DNA from: Bauldia sp.
GTDB taxonomy: Bacteria; Pseudomonadota; Alphaproteobacteria; Rhizobiales; Kaistiaceae
Direction of reading: 5' to 3'
Length of the DNA stretch: 34,649 nt
NCBI GenBank assembly: GCA_020849325.1
Contig: JADLGL010000048.1
Location: forward strand, 1-34,649
Each line of letters starts with the position of its first letter. Position 1 is the first letter of the stretch. Made by a program: the position numbers and the translations under genes. Below, piece by piece: positions 25,142 to 34,055 of this stretch. The notes under the pieces were generated by a model, which had not been told where the DNA came from, did no database searches, and saw only the letters and a program-made list of their open reading frames with translations.

Positions 25142-28100
25142 TCAGCTTGCCTCGCGGTAGCGCTCGGCGGTTTCGAGATCGACCGAAACGAGCTGGCTGA
25201 CGCCGCGCTCGGCCATCGTCACCCCGTAGAGCCGGCGCATGCGGGCCATCGTGATCGGGTTGTGGGTGGTGACGAGGAAGCGCGTGTCGGTGCGCTTGGC
25301 GATCTCCTCGAGGAGGACGCAGAAACGCTCGACATTGGCGTCGTCGAGCGGCGCGTCGACCTCGTCGAGGACGCAGATCGGCGCCGGTTTCGTCAGGAAC
25401 ACGGCGAAGATCAGCGACAGCGCCGTCAGCGCCTGCTCGCCGCCGGAGAGGAGCGTCATCGTCTGCGGCTTCTTGCCCGGCGGGCGCGCGATGATCTCGA
25501 GGCCGGCCTGGAGCGGGTCTTCGGCGTCGGTCAGCTTCAGCTCGGCCGTGCCGCCGCCGAACAGCGTCGTGAACAGCTCGCGGAATTTCTCGTCGACGCT
25601 GCGGAACGCGGCGAGAAGGCGCTCGCGACCCTCGCGGTTGAGGCTGCCGATCGCCTGCCGGAGTTTCTGGATCGCCGCGACGAGGTCGTCGCGCTCGGCG
25701 ATGATCGACTTCCGCCGGCCGTCGAGGTCGGTCGCCTCCTGCTCGGCGTTGAGGTTGACGCCGCCGAGCCGCTCGCGCTCGTCCTTGAGGCGCTCGACGC
25801 GCGCCTCGACCTGATCGAGCGCCGGCAGCGAGCCGTCCTTGAGGCCGGCCGCGGCGGCAGCCTCCTCGGGCTTGCACTGCAGCGCCTCGGCGATGCGCTG
25901 GGCGAGTTCCATCACGCGCTGGCGGGCGCCGCCGAGCCGCTCCTCGGTGCGGCCGCGGATCTCGCGCGCCTCGGCAAGGTCCGCCTGCGCGACGCGCGCG
26001 GCCTTTTCCGACATCGCGAGCGCGCCTTCGGCGTCGGCGAGGCGGGATGCGGCAGCGGACCGCTCGGCCTCGGCCGCTTCTGCGGCCCCGGCGAGGGCCT
26101 GCCGCTGCCCGGCGAGGACGGCCGGCTGACCGGCGAGCGCGGTGCGTTCGGCGACCGCCTCGGCCTCGCGCAGGGTCAGCGTCGTCACCTGCGCGCCGGC
26201 ATTCTTCTCGCGGAGCGTCCAGGCCGCCTTCTCGTCGGCGACGGCGCGGAGGCGGGCCTGCCGGTGCTGTGAATCGCGGTCGATGCCGGCGAGCGCGGTG
26301 CGGGCCTCGGTCACGGCGGCGCGGCCGGCGCCGACGCGGTCACGGAGGTCGGCGATCGGCCGGTCGAGCGATTCGGCCGGCGGGAGCTTCTGCAGCGCGT
26401 CCGCCGCACGCGATTCCGCGGCGTTCGCCTCCGCGATGGAGGCGGCGACCCGGGTTTCCGCCTCGGCGAGCGCCGAGAGGCGCGCGTCGGCGGCCGCCTG
26501 TTCGCGCTGGGCCGCGGCCATCGCGTTCCGTGCCGTGTCGAGATCGCGCTGCATGGCGCGCCAGGCGTTGCGGGCCGTGGACGCCGTACCGATCGCGCGC
26601 TGGAGCGTTTCGCGTGCGAGCCGGAGGGCGTCGCCGGCAGCAGCCACCGCCGGCTCGAGCTCGGCGGTCTTCGCGGTGAGATCGCGGAGCCGTTTTCGCG
26701 CGGCGAGGCGATCGGCCTCGGCCCGGTGCGCCCCGGCGGCGACGACGAGGCCGTCCCAGCGCCAGAGATCGCCCTCGATGCTCGTCAGCGTCTGGCCGGG
26801 CCGGAGTTCGGCCTGGAGCGCCGGGCCGTCGGCGCGGTCGACGACGCCGGTCTGGGCGAGGCGGCGGGCGAGGACGGGCGGGGCATCGACGAACTCGGCG
26901 AGCGGCTTCGCGCCGGGCGGGAGCGGCACGCTTTCGCCGTCCGGGAGCCGGCGCCAATGGGCGGGGCGTTTTTCGTCCTCGGAGAGGCTGAGCTCGTCGC
27001 CGAACACGGCAGCGACCGCGGCCTCGGCGCCGTCGCGGGCGGTGACCTGATCGACGATCGGGTTCTCGACCGCCGTCCGCGGCAACACCGAGCGGAGGGC
27101 CCTTGCCTCGGCATCGACGCGGGCAAACGCGCTCTCGGCCTCGGCCAGGGCGCCGCGGGCGGCGGCTTCGGCGGTGCGGGCTTCGTCGGCGGCGGTCTCG
27201 GCGGCGATCGCCGCCTGCTCCGCCGCGGCGATCCCGGTTTCCAGCGCCTGCACCTTCTCGCGGGCCGCTTCCAGCCGCGCGACCGAGGGCGCGCCGGCGA
27301 GCGCGGCGCGGTCGCGGGCGATGCGGGCCGCGTCTTCGGCGTGGCGGCGGGCGCGCTGGCGGGCGTCGTTGAGGTCGCGGTCGGCCTGGCCGCGGCGCGC
27401 CTTCAGTTCGGCGTGGGTCGCCTGCGCCTCCGCGGCGAGGCGCTCGTCTTCGGCGAGCGCGGCCTCGGCGCCCGCGACGCGCTGCGCGGCCTCGGTGCGG
27501 CGCGCGACCGCGGCCGTCTCCTCGGCGGCGAGTTTCTCCCGCTCGGCGTCGAGACGCGCCATTGCGGCGGCGTTCTCCGCCGAGAGGCGGCGCTCGCGTT
27601 CGAGGTCGGCGGCGAGCTGGGCGCGGCGGCGGTCGAGATCGGCGAGGCGGGAGGCTACGGTCCGCTCCTCGGCGGCGATGCGCTCGTCCTCGCTGCGGAC
27701 GCGTTGCAGCGCCGCGCCGGCGGCGGCGGCGGCGTCGCGAAGGTCGGGCAGCGCCGCGGCCGCCTTGCCCTGGGCCGCGGACGCCATCGCATCGATCGCG
27801 CCGCGCTCGGCAACGGTGGCGACGGCGCGGGCGAGTTCGGCTTCGGCTGCCGTGACGGCCGCTGTCGCGGCGGCATAGCGGACCGTCAGCGCGGCGGCTT
27901 CGCTCTTCCGGATCTCGGCCGAGAGGTTGCGGTAGCGCACCGCCTGGCGCGCCTGGCGGCGCAGCGTCTCGAGCTGGCGGTCGAGCTCGGTGAGGACATC
28001 TTCGAGGCGCTCGAGGTTCTGCTCCGCCGCCTTGAGGCGCGTCTCGGCCTCCTGACGGCGGCCGAAGAGGCCCGAAATGCCCGCCGCCTCTTCGAGGATC

Positions 28101-28585
28101 GACCGCCGCGCCTCGGGTTTTGCAGTGATCAGCGCGCCGACGCGGCCCTGGCTCACCATCGCCGGCGAGCGCGAACCCGCCGAGGCGTCGGCGAAGAGGA
28201 GCTGGACGTCGCGGGCGCGGACCTCGCGGCCGTTGAGCTTGTACGAGGAGCCCGATTCGCGCTCGATCCGCCGCGAAATCTCGATGACGTCGGCGTCGTT
28301 GAAGCCGGCGGGCGCGGTGCGATCGGAATTGTCGAGCGTGAGGACGACTTCCGCAGCGTTCCGCCCCGGCCGCGCGCCGGAGCCGGCGAAAATCACGTCC
28401 TCCATGCCGGAGCCGCGCATCGCCTTGTAGGAGCTCTCGCCCATCACGAAGAGGAGCGCGTCGGCGATGTTCGATTTCCCGCAGCCGTTCGGCCCGACGA
28501 CGCCGGTGAGGCCGGGCTCGATCGGAACCTCGGTGGGCTCGGCGAAGGATTTGAAGCCGGTGAGGCGGAGGCGCGTGAACTTCAT
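25142..28585 (-). CDS. smc: Chromosome segregation protein SMC
   Basis: 1147 residues, normal length. SMC is the ATPase of bacterial condensin, which compacts and separates daughter chromosomes. The head has Walker A GPNGCGKSN (31-39), the C-terminal signature LLSGGEQALTALSLIFAVFL and Walker B ICVLDEVDAPLDDAN. Long Ala/Glu/Arg-rich coiled coils enclose the hinge domain near 520-660 (ENPIVDQVTARDGAEAAVAA, then VFGDELSLSEDEKRPAHWR). ATG 28585 is chosen because GGGAGG lies six bases upstream and MKFTRLRLTGFKSF is the family start; the frame runs 22 codons further upstream without similarity. Partners scpA and scpB are not in the window. Confidence 0.97.
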   Translation of the reverse strand: MKFTRLRLTGFKSFAEPTEVPIEPGLTGVVGPNGCGKSNIADALLFVMGESSYKAMRGSGMEDVIFAGSGARPGRNAAEVVLTLDNSDRTAPAGFNDADVIEISRRIERESGSSYKLNGREVRARDVQLLFADASAGSRSPAMVSQGRVGALITAKPEARRSILEEAAGISGLFGRRQEAETRLKAAEQNLERLEDVLTELDRQLETLRRQARQAVRYRNLSAEIRKSEAAALTVRYAAATAAVTAAEAELARAVATVAERGAIDAMASAAQGKAAAALPDLRDAAAAAGAALQRVRSEDERIAAEERTVASRLADLDRRRAQLAADLERERRLSAENAAAMARLDAEREKLAAEETAAVARRTEAAQRVAGAEAALAEDERLAAEAQATHAELKARRGQADRDLNDARQRARRHAEDAARIARDRAALAGAPSVARLEAAREKVQALETGIAAAEQAAIAAETAADEARTAEAAARGALAEAESAFARVDAEARALRSVLPRTAVENPIVDQVTARDGAEAAVAAVFGDELSLSEDEKRPAHWRRLPDGESVPLPPGAKPLAEFVDAPPVLARRLAQTGVVDRADGPALQAELRPGQTLTSIEGDLWRWDGLVVAAGAHRAEADRLAARKRLRDLTAKTAELEPAVAAAGDALRLARETLQRAIGTASTARNAWRAMQRDLDTARNAMAAAQREQAAADARLSALAEAETRVAASIAEANAAESRAADALQKLPPAESLDRPIADLRDRVGAGRAAVTEARTALAGIDRDSQHRQARLRAVADEKAAWTLREKNAGAQVTTLTLREAEAVAERTALAGQPAVLAGQRQALAGAAEAAEAERSAAASRLADAEGALAMSEKAARVAQADLAEAREIRGRTEERLGGARQRVMELAQRIAEALQCKPEEAAAAAGLKDGSLPALDQVEARVERLKDERERLGGVNLNAEQEATDLDGRRKSIIAERDDLVAAIQKLRQAIGSLNREGRERLLAAFRSVDEKFRELFTTLFGGGTAELKLTDAEDPLQAGLEIIARPPGKKPQTMTLLSGGEQALTALSLIFAVFLTKPAPICVLDEVDAPLDDANVERFCVLLEEIAKRTDTRFLVTTHNPITMARMRRLYGVTMAERGVSQLVSVDLETAERYREAS

Positions 28586-28679
28586 GCGGCGCCTCCCGCC
28601 GCGATGCCGGTGCGGTTCGAACGGCCCTGGCGACTCCCGAGCCGGCTCCACTCCGCTGACACGACGTGTATTCCCTCTT

Positions 28680-28800
28680 CACCTCCCCCCTTGTGGGGGA
28701 GGCCGGGAGGGGGACCCGCGGCGAGGCAGGCTGGCACGGGGAGTGAGAGTGGCGAGGCCGAAAGTCCCCACCCCGGCCCTCCCCCCTGGGGGGAGGGTGA
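28680..28800. repeat. G+C-rich long inverted repeat, copy 2
   Basis: The left arm is ACCTCCCCCCTTGTGGGGGA followed by GGCCGGGAGGGGGAC. The right arm is GTCCCCACCCCGGCCCTCCC followed by CCCTGGGGGGAGGGTGA. It takes up the middle of the 339-base gene-free gap between the DsbA-like gene and smc (28586-28924); the rest of the gap shows nothing recognisable. Confidence 0.75.
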
Positions 28801-28924
28801 AGGAAGAGAGCCAGCCGCGGGAGCGAAGCCCGCCGCCGGTGAGGGTTTGGTGACCGTCACCGGGCCGGAAGGGACTGCGTGGTGCAGCAAAGCTCCGGCG
28901 GGGCGGGCCGCCGGAGCGAAGGCA

Positions 28925-29566
28925 TTACAGCAGCGGGTCGATGATGGTCGCCCAGCGATCCATCTCGATCTCGCCCGCATACTGGGCGCCGTTGACGAAG
29001 AAGGTCGGCGTCGCATTGACCCCAAGCTCGATGCCGCGGTCGTGCACGGCGTAGATGCCGTCCGTTGTAGCTTGATTCGCGAAGCAGGCGTTGAACTGGT
29101 CGGCGCTGATGCCGGCCTGGGCGCCCATCTGCTGGAGCGCGGCGACGCGATCGGCGGCCTGGGCCCACACGGCCTGGGTCTCGTAGAGGACGTCGACCAT
29201 CGCCATGTAGCCTTCATTTCCGCCGGGAACGCAGCGCGCGAGCTGCGACGCTGCCGCCGCGGTCGCGTCGAGCGGGAACTCGCGGAAGATGAAGTAGACC
29301 TTCCCGGTATCGATGTAGGTGGCCTTGAAGTCGTCGTAAACGCCGTTGTGGAAGGCGGCGCAATGCGGGCAGGTCATCGACGCATATTCGATGACCGTGA
29401 CCGGCGCGTTCGGGTCGCCGACCGTGATGTCGGGCAGCGCCTGCGGCGCCATCAGGTCCGCGATCGGGACGGTGTCCTGCGGCGCGTCGCTGGAGCCGCC
29501 GCAGGCGGCGAGGAGGAGAAGGAGCGGCGCGACGAAGGCGGCGCGGATCGTGGCAGGAAGCTGCAT
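28925..29566 (-). CDS. DsbA-like thiol:disulfide protein, predicted lipoprotein
   Basis: 213 residues. The N-terminus LLLLLAACGG has a lipobox with Cys22, so the protein should be lipid-anchored in the periplasm. Thioredoxin fold of the DsbA/Thioredoxin_4 group: active site C66-P-H-C69 in YASMTCPHCAAFHN, and cis-Pro loop NATPTFFVNG. Such proteins oxidise or shuffle disulfides. ATG 29566-29564 has GAGAG just upstream; a longer in-frame start exists but would remove the signal from the N-terminus. It follows its paralogue by 46 bases and is clearly related to it (both share IEYASMTCPHCAAFHN, Y-I-D-T-G-K-V, REFPLD and LGVNATPTFF). Confidence 0.9.
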   Translation of the reverse strand: MQLPATIRAAFVAPLLLLLAACGGSSDAPQDTVPIADLMAPQALPDITVGDPNAPVTVIEYASMTCPHCAAFHNGVYDDFKATYIDTGKVYFIFREFPLDATAAAASQLARCVPGGNEGYMAMVDVLYETQAVWAQAADRVAALQQMGAQAGISADQFNACFANQATTDGIYAVHDRGIELGVNATPTFFVNGAQYAGEIEMDRWATIIDPLL

Positions 29567-29612
29567 GGTCTCTCGTTCGGAAGGCGGCCGCGGGAGGCCC
29601 GCGCCGGTTCGG

Positions 29613-30248
29613 TTAAGGCAGGAGGCCGTCGATGATGCGGCTGAGATCGGCGTAGGAGATCTCGCCGATCTGGCGCTGGCCGTTGATGAAGAAGGTGGGC
29701 GTGGCATTCACGCCGAGGGCGATGCCGCGCTCATAGGACTGTTCGATGCCGGCGGCTATGGTCTGGTCGTCGATGCAGGCGTTGAAGCTGTCCGGCGTGA
29801 AGCCGTAGGGCTGCACGAACGCGACGAAGGCGTCGACGCTCGCAGTCCACACCGGCTGGTTCTCGAAGAAGGCGCCGGTCAGCGTGTAATACGCGCCCGG
29901 CGTCGTCGCCTCGGCGCAGCGCGCGAGGGAGAAGGCGGCCGCCGCCCAGGGGTCGAGCGGGAACTCGCGCATGATGAAGCGGACCTTCCCGGTGTCGATG
30001 TAGTTCGTCTGGAGGAGGCCGAACGTCTCGTTGTGGAACGCGGCGCAGTGCGGGCACGTCATCGACGCGTATTCGATGATGGTGACCGGCGCCTTCGCGT
30101 TGCCGAGGACGACGTCGCCGAGCGGGCTTTCGACGGCGAGCTGGAGCGGATTGACGTCCTGGGCCTGGGCAGGCGCGGCGGCGATGCCGAGCGCGACGAT
30201 GGCCGCGGCAGCGAAGCCACGGATTGCGGTCCTGAGATCGATCGACAC
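29613..30248 (-). CDS. DsbA-like thiol:disulfide protein, periplasmic
   Basis: 211 residues. A Sec signal peptide covers 1-30 (APAQAQ before DVNP) without lipobox, so a soluble periplasmic form is expected. Active site C65-P-H-C68, and cis-Pro segment LGVNATPTFFINGQRQIGEI. A second cysteine pair, in LARCAEAT and FNACIDDQ, is shared with the neighbouring paralogue (LARCVPGG, FNACFANQ). GTG 30248-30246 is the start, with AGGAGGG six bases upstream. The dciA - DsbA - smc arrangement is common in this order; having two DsbA-like genes in tandem, one anchored and one soluble, is the local feature. Confidence 0.92.
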   Translation of the reverse strand: MSIDLRTAIRGFAAAAIVALGIAAAPAQAQDVNPLQLAVESPLGDVVLGNAKAPVTIIEYASMTCPHCAAFHNETFGLLQTNYIDTGKVRFIMREFPLDPWAAAAFSLARCAEATTPGAYYTLTGAFFENQPVWTASVDAFVAFVQPYGFTPDSFNACIDDQTIAAGIEQSYERGIALGVNATPTFFINGQRQIGEISYADLSRIIDGLLP

Positions 30249-30346
30249 TCTATCCCTCCTGTCGCCCGCCTGCGGGCGGCGCGCACTCTGCCCCATCGGC
30301 CCGCCAACCGACAGAGGAATTGTGGCGGGATTGCTACCCGAAAGGG

Positions 30347-30841
30347 TCACGGCCTCGCGAGGCGATCCCTTATCACGCCTTCGCCGAGGCGGCGGAGGGC
30401 CTCTTTGAGCGGATCGCCATCGACCGTCGAGACCGCCTCGTCGAGCGCCTCCGCCAGCGGCGCGGGTATCGGCGCCGGCGGCGGCGCTTCCGCCTTTCGC
30501 GGCTTCCGGCTCAGCGGCTTCTGGATGAAGCGGAGCTCCGCCACGGCGGCAAAGCCGAGGAAGGAGTTGATGCGGGCGATCAGCTGACCGGCCTCGTGCT
30601 GCAGGAAGATCGCCCGCGGCCCGTCGACGCGGACCGTGAGCACGCCGCCGCCCGCCTGGCCGCGGGCGAAGACGAGCTTCTCCGGCTGCGTGAAAGCGCC
30701 GTTCCGCGCGCCGACGATGGTGTCCCACGAGGCGAGGAGCTCCGCCGTCGCGAAGCCGCGCCTGCCGACGGCCGGGTCGATGACGCGGGCGGCGAGCGCG
30801 CCGAGCGGAACCGGGCCGCTCCATTTTGTCGGTGACGCCAT
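30347..30841 (-). CDS. dciA: DciA family protein (DUF721), replicative helicase loader/regulator
   Basis: 164 residues. The DUF721/DciA domain occupies about 15-110: GFATAELLASWDTIVGARNG, then VLTVRVDGPRAIFLQHEAGQ and LIARINSFLGFAAVAELRFI. DciA is the common bacterial partner of the DnaB helicase that replaces DnaC/DnaI. The C-terminal tail is Pro/Ala-rich and ends in a short conserved helix. ATG 30841 is chosen; a GTG/ATG 69 bases upstream would add an Arg-rich stretch. It is the first gene of the minus-strand group leading to the DsbA-like genes and smc, and is divergent from the ATP synthase operon. Confidence 0.88.
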   Translation of the reverse strand: MASPTKWSGPVPLGALAARVIDPAVGRRGFATAELLASWDTIVGARNGAFTQPEKLVFARGQAGGGVLTVRVDGPRAIFLQHEAGQLIARINSFLGFAAVAELRFIQKPLSRKPRKAEAPPPAPIPAPLAEALDEAVSTVDGDPLKEALRRLGEGVIRDRLARP

Positions 30842-30963
30842 GCCCCGTTTTCTGGCACGATCCGGTCTTCCCCGGAAGGGTGTCGATGCGACCATTTGTG
30901 CGGCAGGCATTGCTGGTCCACTTCCCCTTGCGGATCAATGGCTTGGCTCTTTTGCCGGTTTCC

Positions 30964-30992
30964 TTGACACTGTTGGGGTCGGTCACTATGGT
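30964..30992 (+). promoter_or_regulatory. Sigma70-type promoter of the F0 ATP synthase operon
   Basis: TTGACA (30964-30969) is a perfect -35, then 17 bases, then TATGGT (30987-30992) as -10. It lies 72 bases upstream of atpI on the same strand. Confidence 0.7.
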
Positions 30993-31064
30993 GCGCGCGG
31001 TTTTCGGCGGTTTCCCCGACATTTCCCGGTCCCCGGGCGCGCTTCAGCAGGCGGCTTCCAGCCG

Positions 31065-31451
31065 ATGAGCGAGCAGGGTGTGGGCAGTGGCGGGCCGGAA
31101 CAGAAGCCGGCGACCGGCGACGACGAGGCGAAGCTGACCGCGCGACTTGACGCTCTCGGAGAAGAGCTCGAGAGCCGCCGCGAGGAAGTCGAAGCCCAGA
31201 CCGCAACCGTCGAGGCCCCTTCGGGCCGCGCCGGTCAGGGGATGGCGCTTCGGTTGGCCACCGAATTCGTCGCGGGAATATTGGTGGGCGGGGCAATCGG
31301 CTGGTTCTTCGATGGCTGGCTGGGGACTTCTCCCTGGGGGCTGATCGTTTTTCTGCTGGCGGGGTTCGCCGCAGGTGTGCTCAACGCACTACGGACTGCG
31401 GGCGTGGTGGCGGAATCGCCGGCACGGTCGCGGCTGGAAGGCAAGAAATAA
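31065..31451 (+). CDS. atpI: F0F1 ATP synthase assembly protein AtpI
   Basis: 128 residues. A charged N-terminal half with a coiled-coil-like stretch (22-48) is followed by two membrane helices (about 64-84 and 91-110), with the family pattern LATEFVAGILVGGAIGWFFD. AtpI assists c-ring assembly and magnesium handling of the F0 sector. ATG 31065 is the only start near the domain; the frame is open far upstream without similarity. First gene of the atpI-B-E-F'-F operon; atpB starts 42 bases downstream. Confidence 0.9.
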   Translation: MSEQGVGSGGPEQKPATGDDEAKLTARLDALGEELESRREEVEAQTATVEAPSGRAGQGMALRLATEFVAGILVGGAIGWFFDGWLGTSPWGLIVFLLAGFAAGVLNALRTAGVVAESPARSRLEGKK

Positions 31452-31493
31452 CGGCCCGGCGGTGACCGTCCGGGCCCTGTAGAGGGGCAGGGC

Positions 31494-32246
31494 GTGGAGC
31501 TTCCGGATCCGATCCACCAGTTCGAGATCAAAGAGATCGTGCCGCTGCACCTCGGCGCGACCAACGTCTCCTTCACCAATTCCGCCCTCTTCATGGTGCT
31601 CGCCGTCCTGATCGGATGCGGGTTCCTGCTGCTGGCCTCGTCGCGCCGCCGCCTCGTTCCGGGCCGCTGGCAGTCGAGCGCGGAGCTCACTTACGAGTTC
31701 GTCGCCAACACGCTGCGCTCGTCGGCCGGCAGCCAGGGGATGAAGTTCTTCCCGCTGGTTTTCTCGCTCTTCCTCTTCATCCTGATGGTGAACCTGTTCG
31801 GCATGGTGCCGTACTTCTTCACCGTCACCAGCCACCTCATCGTCACGGCGGCGCTGTCGATCCTCGTGATCGGCCTCGTGGTGGTCTACGGCTTCTACAA
31901 GAACGGGCTCGGCTTCTTCCGGCTGTTCGTGCCCCACGGCGTTCCCGGCGTCATCCTGCCGTTCGTCGTGTTCATCGAAGTGCTGTCGTTCGTCTCGCGG
32001 CCGATCAGCCTCTCGATCCGACTTTTCGCCAACATCCTCGCCGGCCACATCACGCTGAAAGTGTTCGCCGGCTTCATCGTCGTGCTCAGCAGCCTCGGCT
32101 GGTTCGGCTGGATCGCCGCGGTGCTGCCGCTGATCCTCACCGTCGCGCTCACGGCGCTCGAAGTCCTCGTTGCGGTCCTGCAGGCCTACGTCTTCGCCAT
32201 CCTGACCAGCCTCTACCTCAACGACGCCATCCACCCGGGCCACTAG
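31494..32246 (+). CDS. atpB: ATP synthase F0 subunit a
   Basis: 250 residues, five to six membrane helices. Subunit a forms the proton half-channels next to the c-ring. The essential arginine lies in [20 protein letters not shown], the family signature; other marks are the N-terminal [14 protein letters not shown] and the C-terminal [21 protein letters not shown] 31494 is the start, with GAGGGG at a moderate distance. Confidence 0.97.
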   Translation: MELPDPIHQFEIKEIVPLHLGATNVSFTNSALFMVLAVLIGCGFLLLASSRRRLVPGRWQSSAELTYEFVANTLRSSAGSQGMKFFPLVFSLFLFILMVNLFGMVPYFFTVTSHLIVTAALSILVIGLVVVYGFYKNGLGFFRLFVPHGVPGVILPFVVFIEVLSFVSRPISLSIRLFANILAGHITLKVFAGFIVVLSSLGWFGWIAAVLPLILTVALTALEVLVAVLQAYVFAILTSLYLNDAIHPGH

Positions 32247-32297
32247 GCCACCCCGGCCGGCACGGCCGCGGGCAATCGTTCTCTAAGGGAGTCGACT

Positions 32298-32525
32298 ATG
32301 GAACTCGAAGCAGCAAACGCCATCGGCGCAGGCATCGCCTGCATCGGCATGGGCGCCGCCGGCATTGGCGTGGGCTCGATCTTCGGCAACTACCTCGCCG
32401 CCGCCGTCCGCAACCCGGCCGCCGCCGAGGGCCAGTTCGGCCGCCTCATCTTCGGCTTCGCCGTTACGGAAGCTCTGGGCATCTTCTCGCTGCTGATCGC
32501 CCTCCTCCTCCTCTTCGCGAACTAG
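32298..32525 (+). CDS. atpE: ATP synthase F0 subunit c
   Basis: 75 residues, helical hairpin. The polar loop R38-N39-P40 contacts subunits gamma and epsilon. The proton-carrying carboxylate is Glu58, in [10 protein letters not shown]. Helix 1 is Gly/Ala-rich ([15 protein letters not shown]), as needed for ring packing. ATG 32298 is preceded by AAGGGAG. Confidence 0.97.
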   Translation: MELEAANAIGAGIACIGMGAAGIGVGSIFGNYLAAAVRNPAAAEGQFGRLIFGFAVTEALGIFSLLIALLLLFAN

Positions 32526-32565
32526 TCGCGAACGGCCTCCGGCCAGCGCCGGACTGGGGACATCC

Positions 32566-33240
32566 ATGGAAGGCACCGCAACAGCGGGCTTCATCGTCGC
32601 GCAGCTCGAGGCCACTCCGGCGGCGCCGGCAGAGGCGGCGCCGGCGGCCGAGCCCGGTGCGCCACTGACCGATGCCGCGCATGGCGAACTCGCAGGAGTC
32701 GTCATCGAGGAGCACGCCACCGAAGAGCATGGCGGGACGTTCCCGCCATTCGATTCCACCTACTTCGCCTCGCAGCTCCTGTGGCTCGCGATCAGCTTCG
32801 TGGTGCTCTACCTCCTGATGTCGCGGGTGATCATCCCGCGCATCGGCGGCATCCTCGAAGACCGCCGCGACCGCATCGCCCGCGACCTCGACCAGGCCGG
32901 GCGGCTGAAGCAGCAGTCGGACGAAGCGAACGCGGCCTACGTCAAGGCGCTCTCGGACGCCCGCGCCAACGCCTTCCGCATCGCCGCCGAGGCGCGCGAC
33001 AAGGCGAAGGGCGAGGCCGCCGCCCGCCAGGCCGAGATCGAGAAGAGCCTCGACGGCAAGCTCGCCGCCGCCGAGACGCGGATCGGCGAGATCAAGGCGA
33101 AGGCGCTCGCGGACGTCGGCGCGATCGCCGCGGAAGCGGCGGAAGCCGTGGTCGACCGCCTCGTCGGCCTCAAGGCCAGCGCGACCGAACTGAAGGATGC
33201 CGTGGGCGCCGCCCGTTCGGGAGGAACCGGCAATGCTTGA
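32566..33240 (+). CDS. atpG: ATP synthase F0 subunit b'
   Basis: 224 residues. An Ala/Glu-rich N-terminal stretch of about 58 residues is followed by FPPFDSTYFASQLLWLAISF, the single membrane helix (about 66-87), then a long charged helix that forms the peripheral stalk with subunit b. The b' copy, separate from b, is typical of alphaproteobacteria. Its 3' end overlaps atpF by eight bases. Also named atpF2 or atpF' in some annotations. Confidence 0.92.
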   Translation: MEGTATAGFIVAQLEATPAAPAEAAPAAEPGAPLTDAAHGELAGVVIEEHATEEHGGTFPPFDSTYFASQLLWLAISFVVLYLLMSRVIIPRIGGILEDRRDRIARDLDQAGRLKQQSDEANAAYVKALSDARANAFRIAAEARDKAKGEAAARQAEIEKSLDGKLAAAETRIGEIKAKALADVGAIAAEAAEAVVDRLVGLKASATELKDAVGAARSGGTGNA

Positions 33241-33718
33241 AGACGCGACATTCTGGGCCAGCGTCGGCCTCGTCATCTTCATCCTGGTGCTGCTGCGCGT
33301 CGGCGTGCCGAAGCTGATCGGCACCTCGCTCGACAAGCGCGGCACCGCGATCCGGAACGAGCTCGACGAAGCCCGCCGGCTCCGCGAGGAAGCGCAGTCG
33401 CTCCTCGCCGAGTATCAGCGCAAGGCGCGCGACGCCGAGCGTGAGGCCGGCGAGATCGTCGAGCAGGCCCGCCGCGAGGCGGCCGCCTATGCGACCGAGG
33501 CGATGGCGCGGACCGACGAATACGTCGCCCGCCGCACCAAGATCGCCGAGCAGAAGATCGCGCAGGCCGAGACCGTCGCCCTCCAGGAGGTGCGCTCCCT
33601 CTCCGCCGACGTCGCGATCGCCGCCGCCGAGCGCATCCTGACGGCGAAGGTGGCGGGCTCCGAAGCCGAGCGCCTCGTGTCGAGCGCCATCGGCGAGGTC
33701 AAGGCGCGGCTGCACTAG
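33233..33718 (+). CDS. atpF: ATP synthase F0 subunit b
   Basis: 161 residues. The N-terminal membrane helix (about 6-25, FWASVGLVIFILVLLRVGVP) is followed by a continuous charged coiled coil rich in E-A-R-R repeats. ATG 33233 overlaps the b' stop (ATGCTTGA) and has GGAGG eight bases upstream, so the pair is translationally coupled. Last gene of the operon. The F1 genes are not in the window, as usual for this group, where F0 and F1 operons are separate. Confidence 0.95.
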   Translation: MLEDATFWASVGLVIFILVLLRVGVPKLIGTSLDKRGTAIRNELDEARRLREEAQSLLAEYQRKARDAEREAGEIVEQARREAAAYATEAMARTDEYVARRTKIAEQKIAQAETVALQEVRSLSADVAIAAAERILTAKVAGSEAERLVSSAIGEVKARLH

Positions 33719-33743
33719 GGGTCGCTCCGAAGCGCGAATTTCG

Positions 33744-33773
33744 GGGCCGCAGCGGCGACGCTGCGGCCCTTTT
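33744..33773 (+). terminator. Intrinsic terminator of the F0 operon
   Basis: The perfect ten-base stem GGGCCGCAGC (33744-33753) / GCTGCGGCCC (33760-33769) has a six-base loop and is followed by TTTTCGTTTCTT. It lies 26 bases after the atpF stop. Confidence 0.9.
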
Positions 33774-33810
33774 CGTTTCTTGATGCAGGGGTTTGCGGGG
33801 GGCGACTCCT

Positions 33811-33912
33811 TCACCCTCCCCCTTGTGGGGAGGGCCGGGGTGGGGACTTGCGGCCTTACCCTTCGGCATGGGCCGCAAGTCCCCCTCCCACCCTCCCCCA
33901 CAAGGGGGGAGG
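33811..33912. repeat. G+C-rich long inverted repeat, copy 3
   Basis: The left arm is CACCCTCCCCCTTGTGGGGA followed by GGGCCGGGGTGGGGACTTGC and GGCC. The right arm is GGCCGCAAGTCCCCCTCCCA followed by CCCTCCCCCACAAGGGGGGA and GG. The 337-base gap 33719-34055 between atpF and rnhB holds this repeat and the terminator; no gene is seen. Confidence 0.8.
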
Positions 33913-34055
33913 AGCGATGGGCCGTGCGCTCCAAGGGTGCGATGCTGCCGGTTTCTCCGAAGGTCTCGACGAAGGAGACGGCGGACCGGGAGACGCGCGA
34001 ACAGCGCGGTGCGTCCCCAAGAGCTGGGGCGAAGCAGGCAACTTCGCGGCGCGAT

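Noticed and set aside
26726-29635. A 969-codon open frame on plus, opposite smc
   Set aside because: It is the antisense shadow of the G+C-rich smc coils, Gly/Arg/Asp-rich without family resemblance; SMC on minus is unambiguous.
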